A DNA stretch of 64,000 nt from Candidatus Hartigia pinicola (GTDB taxonomy: Bacteria; Pseudomonadota; Gammaproteobacteria; Enterobacterales; Enterobacteriaceae), in contig CP048208.1 of the NCBI GenBank assembly GCA_020541205.1, positions 124,001-188,000 on the forward strand. Reading direction: 5' to 3'. Positions 10,853 through 22,049 of this stretch are shown here, one piece after another (the first letter of the stretch is position 1; the number at the start of each line of letters is the position of its first letter). The notes beneath the pieces were generated by a model. That model did no database searches, had not been told where the DNA came from, and saw nothing but the letters and a program-made list of their open reading frames with translations. Position numbers and translations under genes: made by a program.

Positions 10853-11770
10853 TTAGTTTTTACGTTGAATAATGAAATTTGCTAGATTTGCTAGTGTTTT
10901 CGTATTATATCCTTGAGTTTCAATAGTTTTTAAAGCATCAAGGCTATCATAATACAAGTCATTAGCTTTTTTTTGTGAAGATTTCAGTCCTAACAAAGCA
11001 GGATACGTATTTTTTTTATGCTTAATATCAGTTCCTTGTTGTTTACCAGTCAACGCGCTATCACCAATTACATCTAAAATATCGTTCCGAACTTGAAAGG
11101 CAAGACCAATAGAATTAGCATATTTATCTAATAAAGGTAATATTGTATATCCTTTTTTACCTGCGGCATATGCGCCAATACGAATAGCGGCACGTATTAG
11201 TGCTCCAGTTTTATGTTGATGGATTTGTTTAAGAGATTCGAGATTAATGTCTTTACCTTCAGAATCAAGATCTAATGCTTGTCCACCGCACATTCCAGAT
11301 AAACCACTAGCACTAGCTAGTTCAGACAACATGGAAATCCTATCTTTATAGGTCACATCTGGCATTGTACCGGATGCGAGTAGTTGAAAAGCTAAAGTTT
11401 GTAAAGCGTCACCTGCTAAAATAGCATTACTTTCACCAAATTTGATATGACACGTTGGTTTCCCACGTCGTAGATTATCATTATCCATAGCTGGAAGGTC
11501 ATCATGAATCAGAGAGTAAGCATGAATACATTCGATAGCTGCGGCAGCAGAATCTAGGTTTTCTAGATTAACTCCCAGCATTTTTCCTACAGTGTAGGTT
11601 AAAAATGGACGTAAACGTTTTCCACCAAGTAATGTACTATATCGCATAGCAGCAGATAGAGGTAAATCTGAAAATGGAAGCGCATTTAAAGTATTTAAAA
11701 TGCATTGGTTAACACGTTCGCATGCATGTTTTTGTTGAGTTATAAAATGATCATGCTGTTGTTTAGGCAT
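10853..11770 (-). CDS. ispA: Farnesyl diphosphate synthase IspA
   Basis: Condenses IPP with DMAPP and then GPP to give farnesyl diphosphate for ubiquinone, undecaprenol and heme O. It has 305 residues (E. coli 299). The first Asp-rich motif is intact (D90-D91-LPAM-D96), as are the LLGGKRLRP IPP-binding segment near 47, GMCGGQALDLD near 160 and HKTGALI near 187. Oddity: the second Asp-rich motif, normally QDDILD, reads RNDILD; the first Asp is Asn229, encoded by AAC at 11084-11086 on the - strand. This position is generally a Mg ligand in the family. Three bases separate it from the xseB stop, so translation is coupled. The frame is otherwise clean, so it is probably expressed. Confidence 0.96.
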   Translation of the reverse strand: MPKQQHDHFITQQKHACERVNQCILNTLNALPFSDLPLSAAMRYSTLLGGKRLRPFLTYTVGKMLGVNLENLDSAAAAIECIHAYSLIHDDLPAMDNDNLRRGKPTCHIKFGESNAILAGDALQTLAFQLLASGTMPDVTYKDRISMLSELASASGLSGMCGGQALDLDSEGKDINLESLKQIHQHKTGALIRAAIRIGAYAAGKKGYTILPLLDKYANSIGLAFQVRNDILDVIGDSALTGKQQGTDIKHKKNTYPALLGLKSSQKKANDLYYDSLDALKTIETQGYNTKTLANLANFIIQRKN

Positions 11771-11773
11771 AAT

Positions 11774-12025
11774 TTATTCTGTATCTACTGAAAAATCATC
11801 AAGTGATTGATTTTCATCATCAATCAGTAAAATTTTTACTCGTTGTTCAGCTTCTTTCAAAACTTTTTGAGCTTGTTTAGCGATTTGAATTCCACGCTCA
11901 AACTCATTGAGCGCTTCCTCTAAAGATAGTGAACCTGGTTCAAGGTGAGATACAATTTCTTCAAGTTCTTTAAGTGAACTTTCAAAGCTAGTCGATTGTT
12001 TTTTTTTATTTTTTTCTTTACACAT
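11774..12025 (-). CDS. xseB: Exodeoxyribonuclease VII small subunit
   Basis: Small helical subunit that coats the XseA nuclease of exonuclease VII, a single-strand DNA exonuclease. It has 83 residues (E. coli 80). After a Lys-rich start the body matches the family: [17 protein letters not shown], then [14 protein letters not shown], then an acidic C-terminal tail. It is the first gene of xseB-ispA-dxs. There is no clear Shine-Dalgarno sequence; the ATG is the only start that includes the whole domain. xseA is not in the window. Confidence 0.95.
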   Translation of the reverse strand: MCKEKNKKKQSTSFESSLKELEEIVSHLEPGSLSLEEALNEFERGIQIAKQAQKVLKEAEQRVKILLIDDENQSLDDFSVDTE

Positions 12026-15000
12026 GATTAGTTAAATAGAAATATGAAATTATTTTATTATTTAGTTGAAAGGATGTCATTCATTAGCAGACTAACGGCT
12101 TCTTGTTATAGAGATAATTTATTAGTATTTTAAATGTTATTAAAATATTTTAAAATATAATAATTTTTATATATTTATTTTAGCTAGAAAATTTAATAGT
12201 ATGAATATTTTTGAAAAAATATTTCAATAAATTGAATCTGTTTATCTTGAAAAACTAAAAATATACATATTTTCCATACCGTAGATATGGATAAGGTATT
12301 TTATATTTTGATTTATATTTAAACATCATTTGTGTACAGGACAATCTTCCCTAAAGATTTTTATTTAATATAACTGTATATTATTATGGTAAACTTTGTA
12401 AAGAAAAACTGTTTAAAAAATGAAAGTTTATTACAATAGATGTTAAGTATATGTAGTTAGCACTGTATACGAAATCATTAAAACGATTGCACTATTTGAA
12501 TCATTAATATAGAGAATGTTTAGCGTATATATAATTCGAAGGTTATGATCTGTATAAAGAAGCTTTTATCACATGATATAGTACATTGAATATTAAAGAT
12601 TAATCTAATACAATTATAGTTACTATGTAACTTTATTAATATAACATCTCTTCATAACTTTACATTTTATTACAGATAGCTTAAAGCTACTCAATGTAAT
12701 TTTAAAATTCCTATTATATCAGTAAAATATTTTCAGGCAATGTGTATAATAAAATTGGATTGTATTATTAAGAAATTATAAAATCATGTACTTAATACTT
12801 TTAATGTAATTAATAAGCATTAGATCGTGCACAATGCAATTAGTTGAGAAAAAACTTACGAAACATCTAGAAGAACTATGAGATCGGTGTAATATTAGTG
12901 CTGTATTTTTACTCTGGTACTAATTCTATTGCTATTGAGTAAAAATATTAAATAGATGTTTAGATGTTTCAGGCAAATAGTGCTAATATCTATATTATCA
13001 ATAATTTTGTGTTTGTATATATGTTTTTAGAATATATATATTTTATAATATATATAATTTATCATTAATTAAATTATAAAAATTATAATTAAAATCTAAA
13101 CAATAAAATGATGATTTATTACACTTTCTAATCAGGAATACCCTTAATATACTAAGCTCATTAGGAGTAAAAAAAGTAGTTATTCGTAGTTTTAGCAAGA
13201 TGTGAGTATTTATTAAATGAGAAATATAATTGAATAAAACTTATAATATACTCAAGAAAGTACTGCATTCTTTTTTGTTCTCACATATCAAATGGGGAGA
13301 AGCTTTTATTTAATTTTATTAAATAATACAAAATTAGATATGTAGATAAATATAAAAATAAATATATAAATATATAAAGATATAAAGATAAATTTACTTT
13401 AATTTAAAATAACATGCTATTTAAACTCAGAATTAAATTCATATTTATATGTAAAATTAGAATCTAAAATTTAGATATTACAGTATATATAAAATGATAT
13501 GAGATATTATCTTTTAAATTATGATATTAAGAAATTATTAGATAGTGGATTGAAATTAATAATATATTTATTACTTATATTTAGTAGTTTCAACTCAGGG
13601 TTTATAAAAGTATCTTAATGTGTTGTGTTTATTATATATACTATTGTTTATTTGATCTAACTTAGAAAAATATTCAATTAAAATTAATAAAATAATATAC
13701 TATGTAAATACTTTTTTAATTTACTGAAAGTAAGTATTCTGACTATTTTTGTCAAGTGCTTTATCTGTAAGATACTGAAGATACTTCAAATAATTGATGG
13801 TAGTGAAATAACATCATATTAAAATAAATTATTTTTCGTATAGAATCTCAACTATTTAAGTGTTATAATTTTAAGTGATTATTTATACTTAAAGTATTAT
13901 TAAAATCTTTAATACAGATTCTAATTACAATTTACATCTGATTGATTATTATTCTGATATTTTAGTATTGATATTAAAAATTATTATTTAATAAAAATTT
14001 TATAAAATTAGATGATTTAATTTATAAATGGTATCATACTAAAATAATGCTTAAATATTGTAGTATAATTTTAAAAATTTTAATCGTTAAAATAGCTAAA
14101 ATTAAAATGAATTTGTAAGAAATATATTTTATTTTAGCATTGTAGATAAGTAATAAAAAATTATTTAATATGGGTGTTTTCTAAATAACATGATTTATTC
14201 ATCATAAAATTTAAGTGCTTGAAAGTATTGTCAACTTATGAGTTAAAATAAAACTATCTTTTCATACTTTACTGGATGAGGAAATATCTTTATCTTTGAT
14301 AAAACTCTTAACGTTAAATATATTTAGTTGTACTGAGGTGCTTTCTTATTTTTTATATTGCTAAAAGAAAATATATTTATTATATGTGGTGATATGTAAT
14401 TAGTTAATCAAAAGTGCTTAACTTAAAAAACAATCATGTAATGATATCAAAGTTTGTCATATATGATGTATCTTTTATTGTGTCAGTATAATACATAGGT
14501 TAATTCCCTAAAATAAAAAAGAATTTAGTATGCGTATAAACTACATTATTGGTATTTTTGATAAAATTTTAATAAATTGAAAATGCATTATTCATCAGCT
14601 AACAATTTCTTTTTCTTTTGAGTAATTAATATGTAGGTTTTTATACACTGGTTTATGTTTTATAAAAAATACTCAAAAATATTAAAAATGTTATGTTGTG
14701 ACTTATTCAGAAAGAATATAGTATATGACTATTTTCGTCTTTAGAAATAACCATTACGAGACAAAATTTATGATTTAACTGTATTATATCTTTTTAAGAT
14801 CAAATCAATCTTGACCTTTTATTTATAAAACATAAGGTGGTTTTATCAGAATATCTTATTATCTAATAGAGAATAATTAATAGTTTTACTATGATACAGT
14901 GTACTAATATTCTTATATAAGATAAAATTTCAAGGTGTTATTGTTAGCATTGTTAATATAATTCAGGTAAATTAGATTTCTGATATGTATTAATAATATT

Positions 15001-15766
15001 AAATCTCATTCTTTTTGAATGAGTCCTGTGAAGTGAGATATTATGTAGATAGTTAACAAAACACTAATGAGTTTTATTTTAATTCTTTTATATAAATCTA
15101 TTCAATATTTTTAGTGTGCTTAGAATAGTGCTTATAGTATACTATTTTAGTGTTATGATAATAAAATATATAAATGAAAATATTTGTTTATTAAATTCAT
15201 TATGAATTATAAGTTGTAGTATGATGATAGATAATAATATATCTCTTTGTGTTTTTTAGTAAAGTGAAGTGTTTCTAATTAAAGGTGTGACTTTTTATTT
15301 ACTACATTTATTTTACTAAATATAGTAAATATATTATTATGTGATATTATTTAAATAATGAATACCTGTGTGCAATGCATTTAAAAAATTCTGGTTATAG
15401 ATTCACTAGTAAGATTTAAATATGCACACTAACTTGTGTATTAAATGATAAAATAAGTTTCTCAAAATAATTAGTCAATTATAATAATAGTTGATTATAT
15501 TTTTAGATATTGTTATAAAAAATAACAAAACTTAATTCTTCTTCAAGTGTTAAAGAATAATAATAAAATTAAGTAAAAACCGCATGATAAAATTATAAAC
15601 ATTAAGTTAAATTAAATCAGTACATATGTAAATGGGAATTCTCACCATGATTTAGAGTTTTGTTATTTTACTTATATAATTTATTGATTACGTTTATTTT
15701 ATAGTTAAATCAATATTATATTATTTATCAGGTTTTTTATTAATACAAGCCTGTTTTATTTAATTA
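12026..15766. other. 3.7 kb non-coding stretch (thiI-yajL-panE-yajQ position)
   Basis: In E. coli thiI, yajL, panE and yajQ occupy this place. All frames on both strands are closed by frequent stops, and I could not read a fragment of any of the four. A short hairpin with 7-bp arms at 15005-15023 and low-complexity A/T runs near 13.0 and 13.35 kb are all I see. No tRNA T-loop signature was found. Confidence 0.6.
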
Positions 15767-17134
15767 TCACAAACAAGATTGAACAATGGTTTCCAACTGT
15801 TCTCTTACTATTAACTTTCTGTCTACTTTAAGATAAATGCTTTTTTCCTTTTTTATAATAACAAAATCAACAACACCTGGTTGAGATGTGAGCGCTTTTT
15901 GTAGCTGAATAATATTAGTATAGTGTTTTGGTAATTCCAAGCGAATACTGGTGAGATAAGAAGGTTGTTTCATGGTTAAGCTAATGATAAACCAAACTAT
16001 TGTCAAAAATAATCCAGCGATAAATACTGTGTCAGCACTATTTATATCATATAACCACCCTCCTACAAATCCTCCGATTGCAACCCCTAAAAATTGGCTA
16101 GTAGAGTAAACTCCCATTGCAGTACCTTTACAACTTGCAGGAGATTCTTTGCTAATAAGAGATGGTAAAATAGCTTCCAGAACATTAAAGGCGATAAAAA
16201 ATAACTGAAGGCCTAAAAATATTATCCATAAATGACTTTTTGAAAGCCATAAGATGATTTCGCTTAGCGCTAATAAGCTAATGCAAAATAAGAAAACTGC
16301 TTTTATTTGACGTTTTTTTTCTGCATAAATAATAAAAGGAAAAGAAGATATTAAGGCGATCACCATAGTAATAAGATAAATTTTCCAATGATCTTTAGCG
16401 AAAGCGCCTGCTTCTGTCATAATAAATGGGAGGGCGATAAAGATTGTCATAAGTAAAGTATGTAAATTCAAAATACCAAAGTTGAGTTTTAGAAGTTGAG
16501 GGTGTGTAAGTACTGAATTTAAGTTATTTTTAATAAAAGAAGACTCGCGGTTAGTGATTTGTTGATAACTATTTGGCACTATAAATATAGTAATTATAAT
16601 TGCAGAACCTGTTAAAAATGTAATCCCCCAAAATAGTCCACTTAAACCAACCCATTGAGTTATAATAGGGCCAATTACAAGCGCGATAGAGAAGGTGACA
16701 CCACAGCCAATCCCTAAAAATGCCATTGCTTTAGTGCGATGTTGCTCTCGAGTTAAGTCAGATAGTAGCGCCATAATAACACCAGAAATAGCTCCTGACC
16801 CTTGCAAAGCTCTCCCAATAATAACACCCCAGATCGACTCACTTAATGCAGCCAATACACTACCAAGAATAAAGATGATCAGACCGAATACAATTAATGG
16901 TTTTCGTCCTATTTGATCAGATGTTAAACCAAAAGGAATTTGAAAAATAGCTTGACTAAATCCATAAATACCAATAGCTACACCAATTAAAAATTTAGTG
17001 GAACCTTGTAATTGCAAACCGTAACTAGTGATAATAGGCAAAATCATGAACATTCCTAGCATACGAAGGAAAAAAATAAAACTTAGACTAAGTGTTGCAT
17101 TTAATTCAGAGGAGGTCATTTTGTTGTCATTCAT
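15767..17134 (-). CDS. yajR: MFS transporter YajR with C-terminal ferredoxin-like domain
   Basis: Twelve-helix major-facilitator inner-membrane protein; the substrate is not established (predicted proton-driven efflux). It has 455 residues, and E. coli YajR is about the same. The MFS motif A is seen as GLTSDQIGRKPLI after helix 2, followed by GRALQGSGAI and the PSLISKESPA.CKGTAMGVYSTSQFLG region. Residues from about 385 to the end form the extra soluble domain (LRLELP..) typical of YajR and absent in ordinary drug transporters. It sits just downstream of cyoE on the same strand, as in E. coli. That an exporter survives amid so much loss suggests a housekeeping role. Confidence 0.95.
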   Translation of the reverse strand: MNDNKMTSSELNATLSLSFIFFLRMLGMFMILPIITSYGLQLQGSTKFLIGVAIGIYGFSQAIFQIPFGLTSDQIGRKPLIVFGLIIFILGSVLAALSESIWGVIIGRALQGSGAISGVIMALLSDLTREQHRTKAMAFLGIGCGVTFSIALVIGPIITQWVGLSGLFWGITFLTGSAIIITIFIVPNSYQQITNRESSFIKNNLNSVLTHPQLLKLNFGILNLHTLLMTIFIALPFIMTEAGAFAKDHWKIYLITMVIALISSFPFIIYAEKKRQIKAVFLFCISLLALSEIILWLSKSHLWIIFLGLQLFFIAFNVLEAILPSLISKESPASCKGTAMGVYSTSQFLGVAIGGFVGGWLYDINSADTVFIAGLFLTIVWFIISLTMKQPSYLTSIRLELPKHYTNIIQLQKALTSQPGVVDFVIIKKEKSIYLKVDRKLIVREQLETIVQSCL

Positions 17135-17286
17135 GGTAACGCCTTGAATATAGAAAATATCATTCTAACGAGGAACGCAAGGATAGGAAAATAATTTTTT
17201 ATTATTAATAATAATAGCAGTAAAAAACAATCTAACAAAAGATAAGTATTATTTTAACTAATAAAGCTAAAATTATTTCACAAAAA

Positions 17287-18162
17287 TCACATCAGAGTAT
17301 TAGTAGATATTGTTGAATCTATTGATATCATTATACTCAAAGATGTTATTGTAACGAGAGAGAAGAGAAATAAATTCCTTGACCAAACATGATCATCATT
17401 GTGATTTTTAAACCCGGAAGCAGCTATGACAAGCCACACAAAATTTATAGTTTCAGTAATAATTAAATATTTATAACCAGCATATCCATTAATAAACAAC
17501 ATAAATACTGCAATTATAAAAGCTAAAATATACAAGATAATATGTGTTTTTGTGATAAAGATGCCTTTTATAACCGGTAAAATAGGAATATTAGCTTTCT
17601 TATAGTCTTGAAAACGAAAAATAGCAATGGCATATGAATGCGGTATTTGCCACAAGCTAAAAATAAATAGTAAAATAAATGCTCCTGAATCAAACTGGTT
17701 TGTAACAGCACAGTAACCTATAACCGGTAGAGTTCCGCCAGACAAGCTCCCGATTAGTGTTCCATAAACTGATGTACGCTTCATACACAAGCTGTAAACG
17801 ACTACATAAATAAAAAAACCAATAATTGCAAGGAGAACAATTAACGCATTAGTTACTATGAAAAGTAGAAGTGTTCCAATGACACCTAATACGGAAGCGT
17901 AAATTAGAGTAATTTTTAGGTCAAGAAAGCCTTTTACTAAAGGACGATTCTTAGTCCTTTCCATAATATAATCAATATCACGATCAATGTAGTTATTAAA
18001 GACGCAACCAGAAGCTACAATTAGTGATGTACTTAAAACAGTGATAATAAACAGTGAACAATCAATAACATCTTTTGAGGCAAGTAGAAAACCACCTATT
18101 AAAGAAATTGCATTTCCAAAAATAATTCCTGGCTTTGTAATTTGCAGATATTGTTTAAACAT
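17287..18162 (-). CDS. cyoE: Protoheme IX farnesyltransferase (heme O synthase)
   Basis: Integral membrane prenyltransferase that adds farnesyl diphosphate (from IspA) to heme b, giving heme O for the bo3 oxidase. It has 291 residues (E. coli 296). The first Asp-rich motif NNYIDRDID and [11 protein letters not shown] are present near 57-78, and [17 protein letters not shown] and [20 protein letters not shown] further on, with about nine hydrophobic helices. It is the last gene of cyoABCDE, 12 bases after cyoD. Nothing unusual. Confidence 0.97.
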   Translation of the reverse strand: MFKQYLQITKPGIIFGNAISLIGGFLLASKDVIDCSLFIITVLSTSLIVASGCVFNNYIDRDIDYIMERTKNRPLVKGFLDLKITLIYASVLGVIGTLLLFIVTNALIVLLAIIGFFIYVVVYSLCMKRTSVYGTLIGSLSGGTLPVIGYCAVTNQFDSGAFILLFIFSLWQIPHSYAIAIFRFQDYKKANIPILPVIKGIFITKTHIILYILAFIIAVFMLFINGYAGYKYLIITETINFVWLVIAASGFKNHNDDHVWSRNLFLFSLVTITSLSIMISIDSTISTNTLM

Positions 18163-18174
18163 ATTAACAACTCT

Positions 18175-18507
18175 TTAATTAAGCATCATATTTATGTTTA
18201 CGTTATGCATAATCCACAAAGAGCCAATGACGATAATACTTATGATGAGTATAGTGAATAGTAATGCAACGAAGTTCCAGTGTTCATTTGATGATATATT
18301 TATATGCAAGAAACATATTAAATGCACAAAAATCTGTAGTACACTTAGACTAATAACAATCCAAAAAACAGAATCTTGTGATGCAATATTTTTCATTATT
18401 ATCCAAAAAGGTATAATCGTAAGAATAACCGAGAGGATAAAGCCAATAATATAAGTCTTGATATTACCATGGCTAGACTTTATATAAATATCTTTTATAT
18501 GTCTCAT
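18175..18507 (-). CDS. cyoD: Cytochrome bo3 ubiquinol oxidase subunit IV
   Basis: Small three-helix subunit that assists Cu(B) site assembly of the bo3 oxidase. It has 110 residues (E. coli 109). Helices lie at about 18-38 (GFILSVILTIIPFWIIM), 46-66 and 80-100; the FVHLICFLHIN segment is characteristic. Its ATG follows the cyoC stop without a gap, so the two are translationally coupled. Confidence 0.95.
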   Translation of the reverse strand: MRHIKDIYIKSSHGNIKTYIIGFILSVILTIIPFWIIMKNIASQDSVFWIVISLSVLQIFVHLICFLHINISSNEHWNFVALLFTILIISIIVIGSLWIMHNVNINMMLN

Positions 18508-19116
18508 TTAAATTGCTCCCAGAAGATAAACAACGGTAAATACACAAATCCATACAATGTCTAAAATGTGCCAAAATAAGCTTAGACAGTGTAATCGAGT
18601 TTGGTTTACTTCGGTTAGACCACTGAGAGTAATATGAATCATCATGATAATAATCCAAATTAAACCAGCAATTACGTGGAGACCGTGAGTTCCTACCAAT
18701 CCAAAGAAGCCAGATAAGAATCCACTATGATCAGGCCCTAAATCTTGTCGAATGAGTTCATGAAATTCATAAATTTCCATCATAACAAATCCAAAACCTA
18801 GCAAGAAAGTTAGAAAAAGGTATAAATTTACTGTCGAAATTTTCTCTTTATACATTGCTATCATGGAAAAACCGTAAGTGATACTGCTAAATAACAGTAA
18901 GAATGTTTCATATAAAACAAACTGGAGATTAAAAATATTTTTACCAGTAGGGCCTCCAGCAGTGCCTGGAGATAAAACAATATAAGTCGAAAATAAACAG
19001 GCAAAGAGAATTAAGTCACTCATGATATAAACCCAAAAACCGATTATCTTAGTATTGTTTTGCGTATGTTCTATTTTTTTAGTGTTATTATTTGTGATAA
19101 TAGTGTTACTTGACAT
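18508..19116 (-). CDS. cyoC: Cytochrome bo3 ubiquinol oxidase subunit III
   Basis: Membrane subunit III of the heme-copper quinol oxidase. The frame is open upstream into cyoB, but the ATG at 19116 gives 202 residues (E. coli 204) and puts [17 protein letters not shown] at the usual place. Five helices; [29 protein letters not shown] and [12 protein letters not shown] are family hallmarks, and the end [12 protein letters not shown] matches. It overlaps the cyoB stop by 11 bases, which indicates coupled translation. Confidence 0.97.
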   Translation of the reverse strand: MSSNTIITNNNTKKIEHTQNNTKIIGFWVYIMSDLILFACLFSTYIVLSPGTAGGPTGKNIFNLQFVLYETFLLLFSSITYGFSMIAMYKEKISTVNLYLFLTFLLGFGFVMMEIYEFHELIRQDLGPDHSGFLSGFFGLVGTHGLHVIAGLIWIIIMMIHITLSGLTEVNQTRLHCLSLFWHILDIVWICVFTVVYLLGAI

Positions 19117-21097
19117 TGTGCATACCTGCTTTACGTAAATCGTTAAAATGTTTATGTTGTATTTCCTCGATTTTAGTAATAGGCACGTAGCAATTAATAT
19201 CTTCATTGAAACTTTTTGCAATCCAAGTAATAATGATGCCAGTAAAACTAATGATTGCTAGCCACCACATGTGCCAAATCATTGAGAAGCCTAATAATAA
19301 ACTGAATCCAGCGATAATTATACCTACGCTTGTATTTTTTTGCATATGAATTTCTTCATATTTAACAGGTTCTTTGTGAGCAATACCTTTTTCTTTCATA
19401 TTCCACCAAGCATCACGAGTTTGGATCTTCGGCTGTACAGCAAAATTATAAAAAGGTGGTGGAGAAGAGGTTGCCCATTCTAATGTACGTCCATCCCATG
19501 GATCACCAGTGACGTCAGTATTTTCATATCGGTCACGAATGCTAAGAATAATTTGAATCACTTGACACATAATACCCATGGCAATAATTACAGTACCGAA
19601 TGCAGAAATCATTAGCATTGTATTGTAAGTTGGGTCAATGTCTTGACTTAAACGGCGAGTCATACCCATCAAACCAAGAGCATATAATGGCATAAAGGCA
19701 AAGAAAAAACCGATAATCCAAAACCAAAAAGCTGCAATTCCCCATTTTTCATTTAATTTGAAACCACAAATTTTCGGAAACCAATAAGTCATTCCTGCGA
19801 AGCAACCAAATACTACACCGCCAATAATAACATTATGAAAATGACCAATTAAGAATAAGCTATTATGTAACACAAAGTTAGCACCAGGCACTGCAAGAAG
19901 AACACCTGTCATACCACCAACAGAAAAAGTAATGATGAATCCTATGGACCACAACATTGGTGATTTAAGCTCAATATGACCTTGATACATAGTGAATAGC
20001 CAGTTAAATATCTTTACCCCTGTTGGGATCGCAATGATCATAGTTGCGATACCAAAGAAAGCGTTAACATTTGCTCCTGACCCCATTGTAAAAAAATGGT
20101 GAAGCCAAACGACGAATGACATAACAGTAATAGCGATAGTTGCCCATACTAGTGAAGTGTAACCAAATAGGCTTTTTTTTGAAAAAGTTGCTGTAATTTC
20201 AGAGAATATACCAAATACTGGAAGAACAAGAATATATACCTCTGGATGACCCCACGCCCAAATTAAATTAATGTACATCATCATGTTACCACCCATATCA
20301 TTTGTGAAAAAGTGAGTTCCAAGATAACGGTCTAATGTTAACAGAGCGATTGTGACTGTCAGAATAGGAAATGCGGCGATAATTAAAATATTTGTACAGA
20401 AAGCTGTCCAGCTAAATACTGGCATTTTCATCATAGACATACCAGGTGCGCGCATATGGATGATCGTTGAAAAGAAGTTCACTCCTGTTAATAGTGTTCC
20501 GACACCAGCTATCTGGATGCTCCAGATCCAATAATCAACCCCAACGCCAGGATTGTACTCTAACCCGGATAATGGTGGATATGCTAACCAACCTGTTTGT
20601 GCAAATTCACCTATTCCTAAAGAGATATTAATTAGTACGACACCAACAACAAATAACCAAAAACTCAGTGAGTTTAGAAATGGAAAAGCAACATCACGAG
20701 CACCAACTTGCAATGGAACAATGCAGTTCATTAAACCTACAACAAATGGAGTAGCCATGAAGAAGATCATGATAACACCGTGCGCAGTAAATATTTGATC
20801 ATAGTGATGAGGGTCTAGGAATCCAGGTTTACCAGCAGAGACTAGAGCTTGCTGTCCGCGCATCATAATAGCATCCGTGAAACCACGGAATAGCATAATT
20901 ATCGCTACAATGATGTACATAATACCAATTTTTTTATGGTCAACAGTTGTTAACCACTCTTTCCACAACCATTTCCATTTATTATAATAACTTATTGCGC
21001 CTATTAACGCTAATCCACTGAACATTATTATATAAAGCGTAAACATAATAATAGGTTCATGAAATGGAATAGCATTGAGTGTTAATTTGCCAAACAT
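19106..21097 (-). CDS. cyoB: Cytochrome bo3 ubiquinol oxidase subunit I
   Basis: Catalytic subunit that oxidises ubiquinol, reduces oxygen to water and pumps protons. It has 663 residues, the same as E. coli. All redox ligands are readable: His of FTAHGVIM (heme b), WGHPEVY (CuB His and cross-linked Tyr), WLHHFFTM (two CuB His) and GHFHNVI (heme o and heme b His). Quinone-site residues in [10 protein letters not shown] and proton-channel residues GARDVAF also remain. An AAGGAG site precedes the ATG. Very strong conservation compared with neighbouring genes marks it as under firm selection. Confidence 0.98.
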   Translation of the reverse strand: MFGKLTLNAIPFHEPIIMFTLYIIMFSGLALIGAISYYNKWKWLWKEWLTTVDHKKIGIMYIIVAIIMLFRGFTDAIMMRGQQALVSAGKPGFLDPHHYDQIFTAHGVIMIFFMATPFVVGLMNCIVPLQVGARDVAFPFLNSLSFWLFVVGVVLINISLGIGEFAQTGWLAYPPLSGLEYNPGVGVDYWIWSIQIAGVGTLLTGVNFFSTIIHMRAPGMSMMKMPVFSWTAFCTNILIIAAFPILTVTIALLTLDRYLGTHFFTNDMGGNMMMYINLIWAWGHPEVYILVLPVFGIFSEITATFSKKSLFGYTSLVWATIAITVMSFVVWLHHFFTMGSGANVNAFFGIATMIIAIPTGVKIFNWLFTMYQGHIELKSPMLWSIGFIITFSVGGMTGVLLAVPGANFVLHNSLFLIGHFHNVIIGGVVFGCFAGMTYWFPKICGFKLNEKWGIAAFWFWIIGFFFAFMPLYALGLMGMTRRLSQDIDPTYNTMLMISAFGTVIIAMGIMCQVIQIILSIRDRYENTDVTGDPWDGRTLEWATSSPPPFYNFAVQPKIQTRDAWWNMKEKGIAHKEPVKYEEIHMQKNTSVGIIIAGFSLLLGFSMIWHMWWLAIISFTGIIITWIAKSFNEDINCYVPITKIEEIQHKHFNDLRKAGMHNVK

Positions 21098-21128
21098 ATT
21101 CTTATTGCTCCTTCATTTCTATGACCAG

Positions 21129-21147
21129 TCTATGTTATATACATAGA
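21129..21147. repeat. Short inverted repeat in the cyoA-cyoB gap
   Basis: TCTATGT and ACATAGA form a 7-bp stem with a 5-base loop in the 76-bp spacer between cyoA and cyoB. There is no T-tract, so it is not a simple terminator; it could be an mRNA processing or stability element, or chance. Confidence 0.3.
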
Positions 21148-21173
21148 ATGACCTGTGGATTTTTCTTTTACAT

Positions 21174-22049
21174 TTACAAGGGGTGATTGTTATGATTATT
21201 ATGGTCAAATTTGAGAACAATATCTTCATAAAGGTTAGGTTTTACAGCAGAGAAATAAGTGACAGGTTCATTAATACTTGGTCGAGCAACTTCGTTAAAA
21301 GTTTGTATGGTATCTATACTTTTTAGTGAAGTTTTTACTTTTTTTACCCACTGATCAAAACCTTGTCGATCTAATGTAGCTATTGCATGAAATTTCATAT
21401 TAGAGAAGCCTTTTCCACTATAACTCGCTGAAAAACCTTTATATGTTCCAGGCTCATTAGCCATTAAATGCAACTTAGTTTGCATGCCTGCCATTGCATA
21501 AATCTGACTTCCTAATGATGGAATAAAAAAAGAGTTCATGACTGAATTAGACGTAATTTTAAAGTTAACTGGTACATTGGCAGGAAATGCTATTTCGTTA
21601 ACTGTTGCAATACCTTCTTCTGGATAGATAAATATCCATTTCCAGTTAGTGGAAATTACCTCAATAGTAACAGGTTTTTGGTTATTAACTAATGGCTTAT
21701 AAGGGTCGAGCTCATGAGTTGTTTTCCAAGTAATAGTGCCCAAAATAATGATCATAATAATAGGAATAATCCAGCAAATTAACTCAATTGTATTCGAATG
21801 ATCCCAATTTGGACGGTAGATTGATGATTTATTAGATGCACAAAATTTTATAGGAAAAATAAATGCCATAAAAATTACTGGAATTACAATAATTAGCATT
21901 AATCCAACTGTAATAAAAATTAATTCTTTTTGTTTTATGCCAACAGCACCTTTAGGATTGATTAATGCTATATCGCAACCGCTTAATAATACAGCAGTAA
22001 GAATTATGGTAATTATTCCAATAATTTTTTTGCAATGTACATATTTCAT
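21174..22049 (-). CDS. cyoA: Cytochrome bo3 ubiquinol oxidase subunit II (lipoprotein)
   Basis: Subunit II of the quinol oxidase, membrane-anchored with a periplasmic cupredoxin fold that lacks CuA in quinol oxidases. It has 291 residues (E. coli 315), being shorter at the C-terminus. A signal peptide ends in the lipobox LLSG-C25, so it should be lipid-modified; two helices follow (about 43-65 and 87-109). The [17 protein letters not shown] segment and the [20 protein letters not shown] region are as in the family. GAGGT precedes the ATG. It is the first gene of the cyo operon; a promoter should lie in 22050-22150, but I cannot point to one with confidence. Confidence 0.96.
   Translation of the reverse strand: MKYVHCKKIIGIITIILTAVLLSGCDIALINPKGAVGIKQKELIFITVGLMLIIVIPVIFMAFIFPIKFCASNKSSIYRPNWDHSNTIELICWIIPIIMIIILGTITWKTTHELDPYKPLVNNQKPVTIEVISTNWKWIFIYPEEGIATVNEIAFPANVPVNFKITSNSVMNSFFIPSLGSQIYAMAGMQTKLHLMANEPGTYKGFSASYSGKGFSNMKFHAIATLDRQGFDQWVKKVKTSLKSIDTIQTFNEVARPSINEPVTYFSAVKPNLYEDIVLKFDHNNHNNHPL

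Noticed and set aside
13000-13400. AT-rich repeats as a possible CRISPR array or replication origin
   Set aside because: No regular repeat-spacer pattern, no DnaA-box cluster and no replication gene nearby; just low-complexity drift.
19117-19221. Upstream extension of cyoC by 35 codons
   Set aside because: It lies inside cyoB. The ATG at 19116 gives the family length and the known cyoB-cyoC style overlap.
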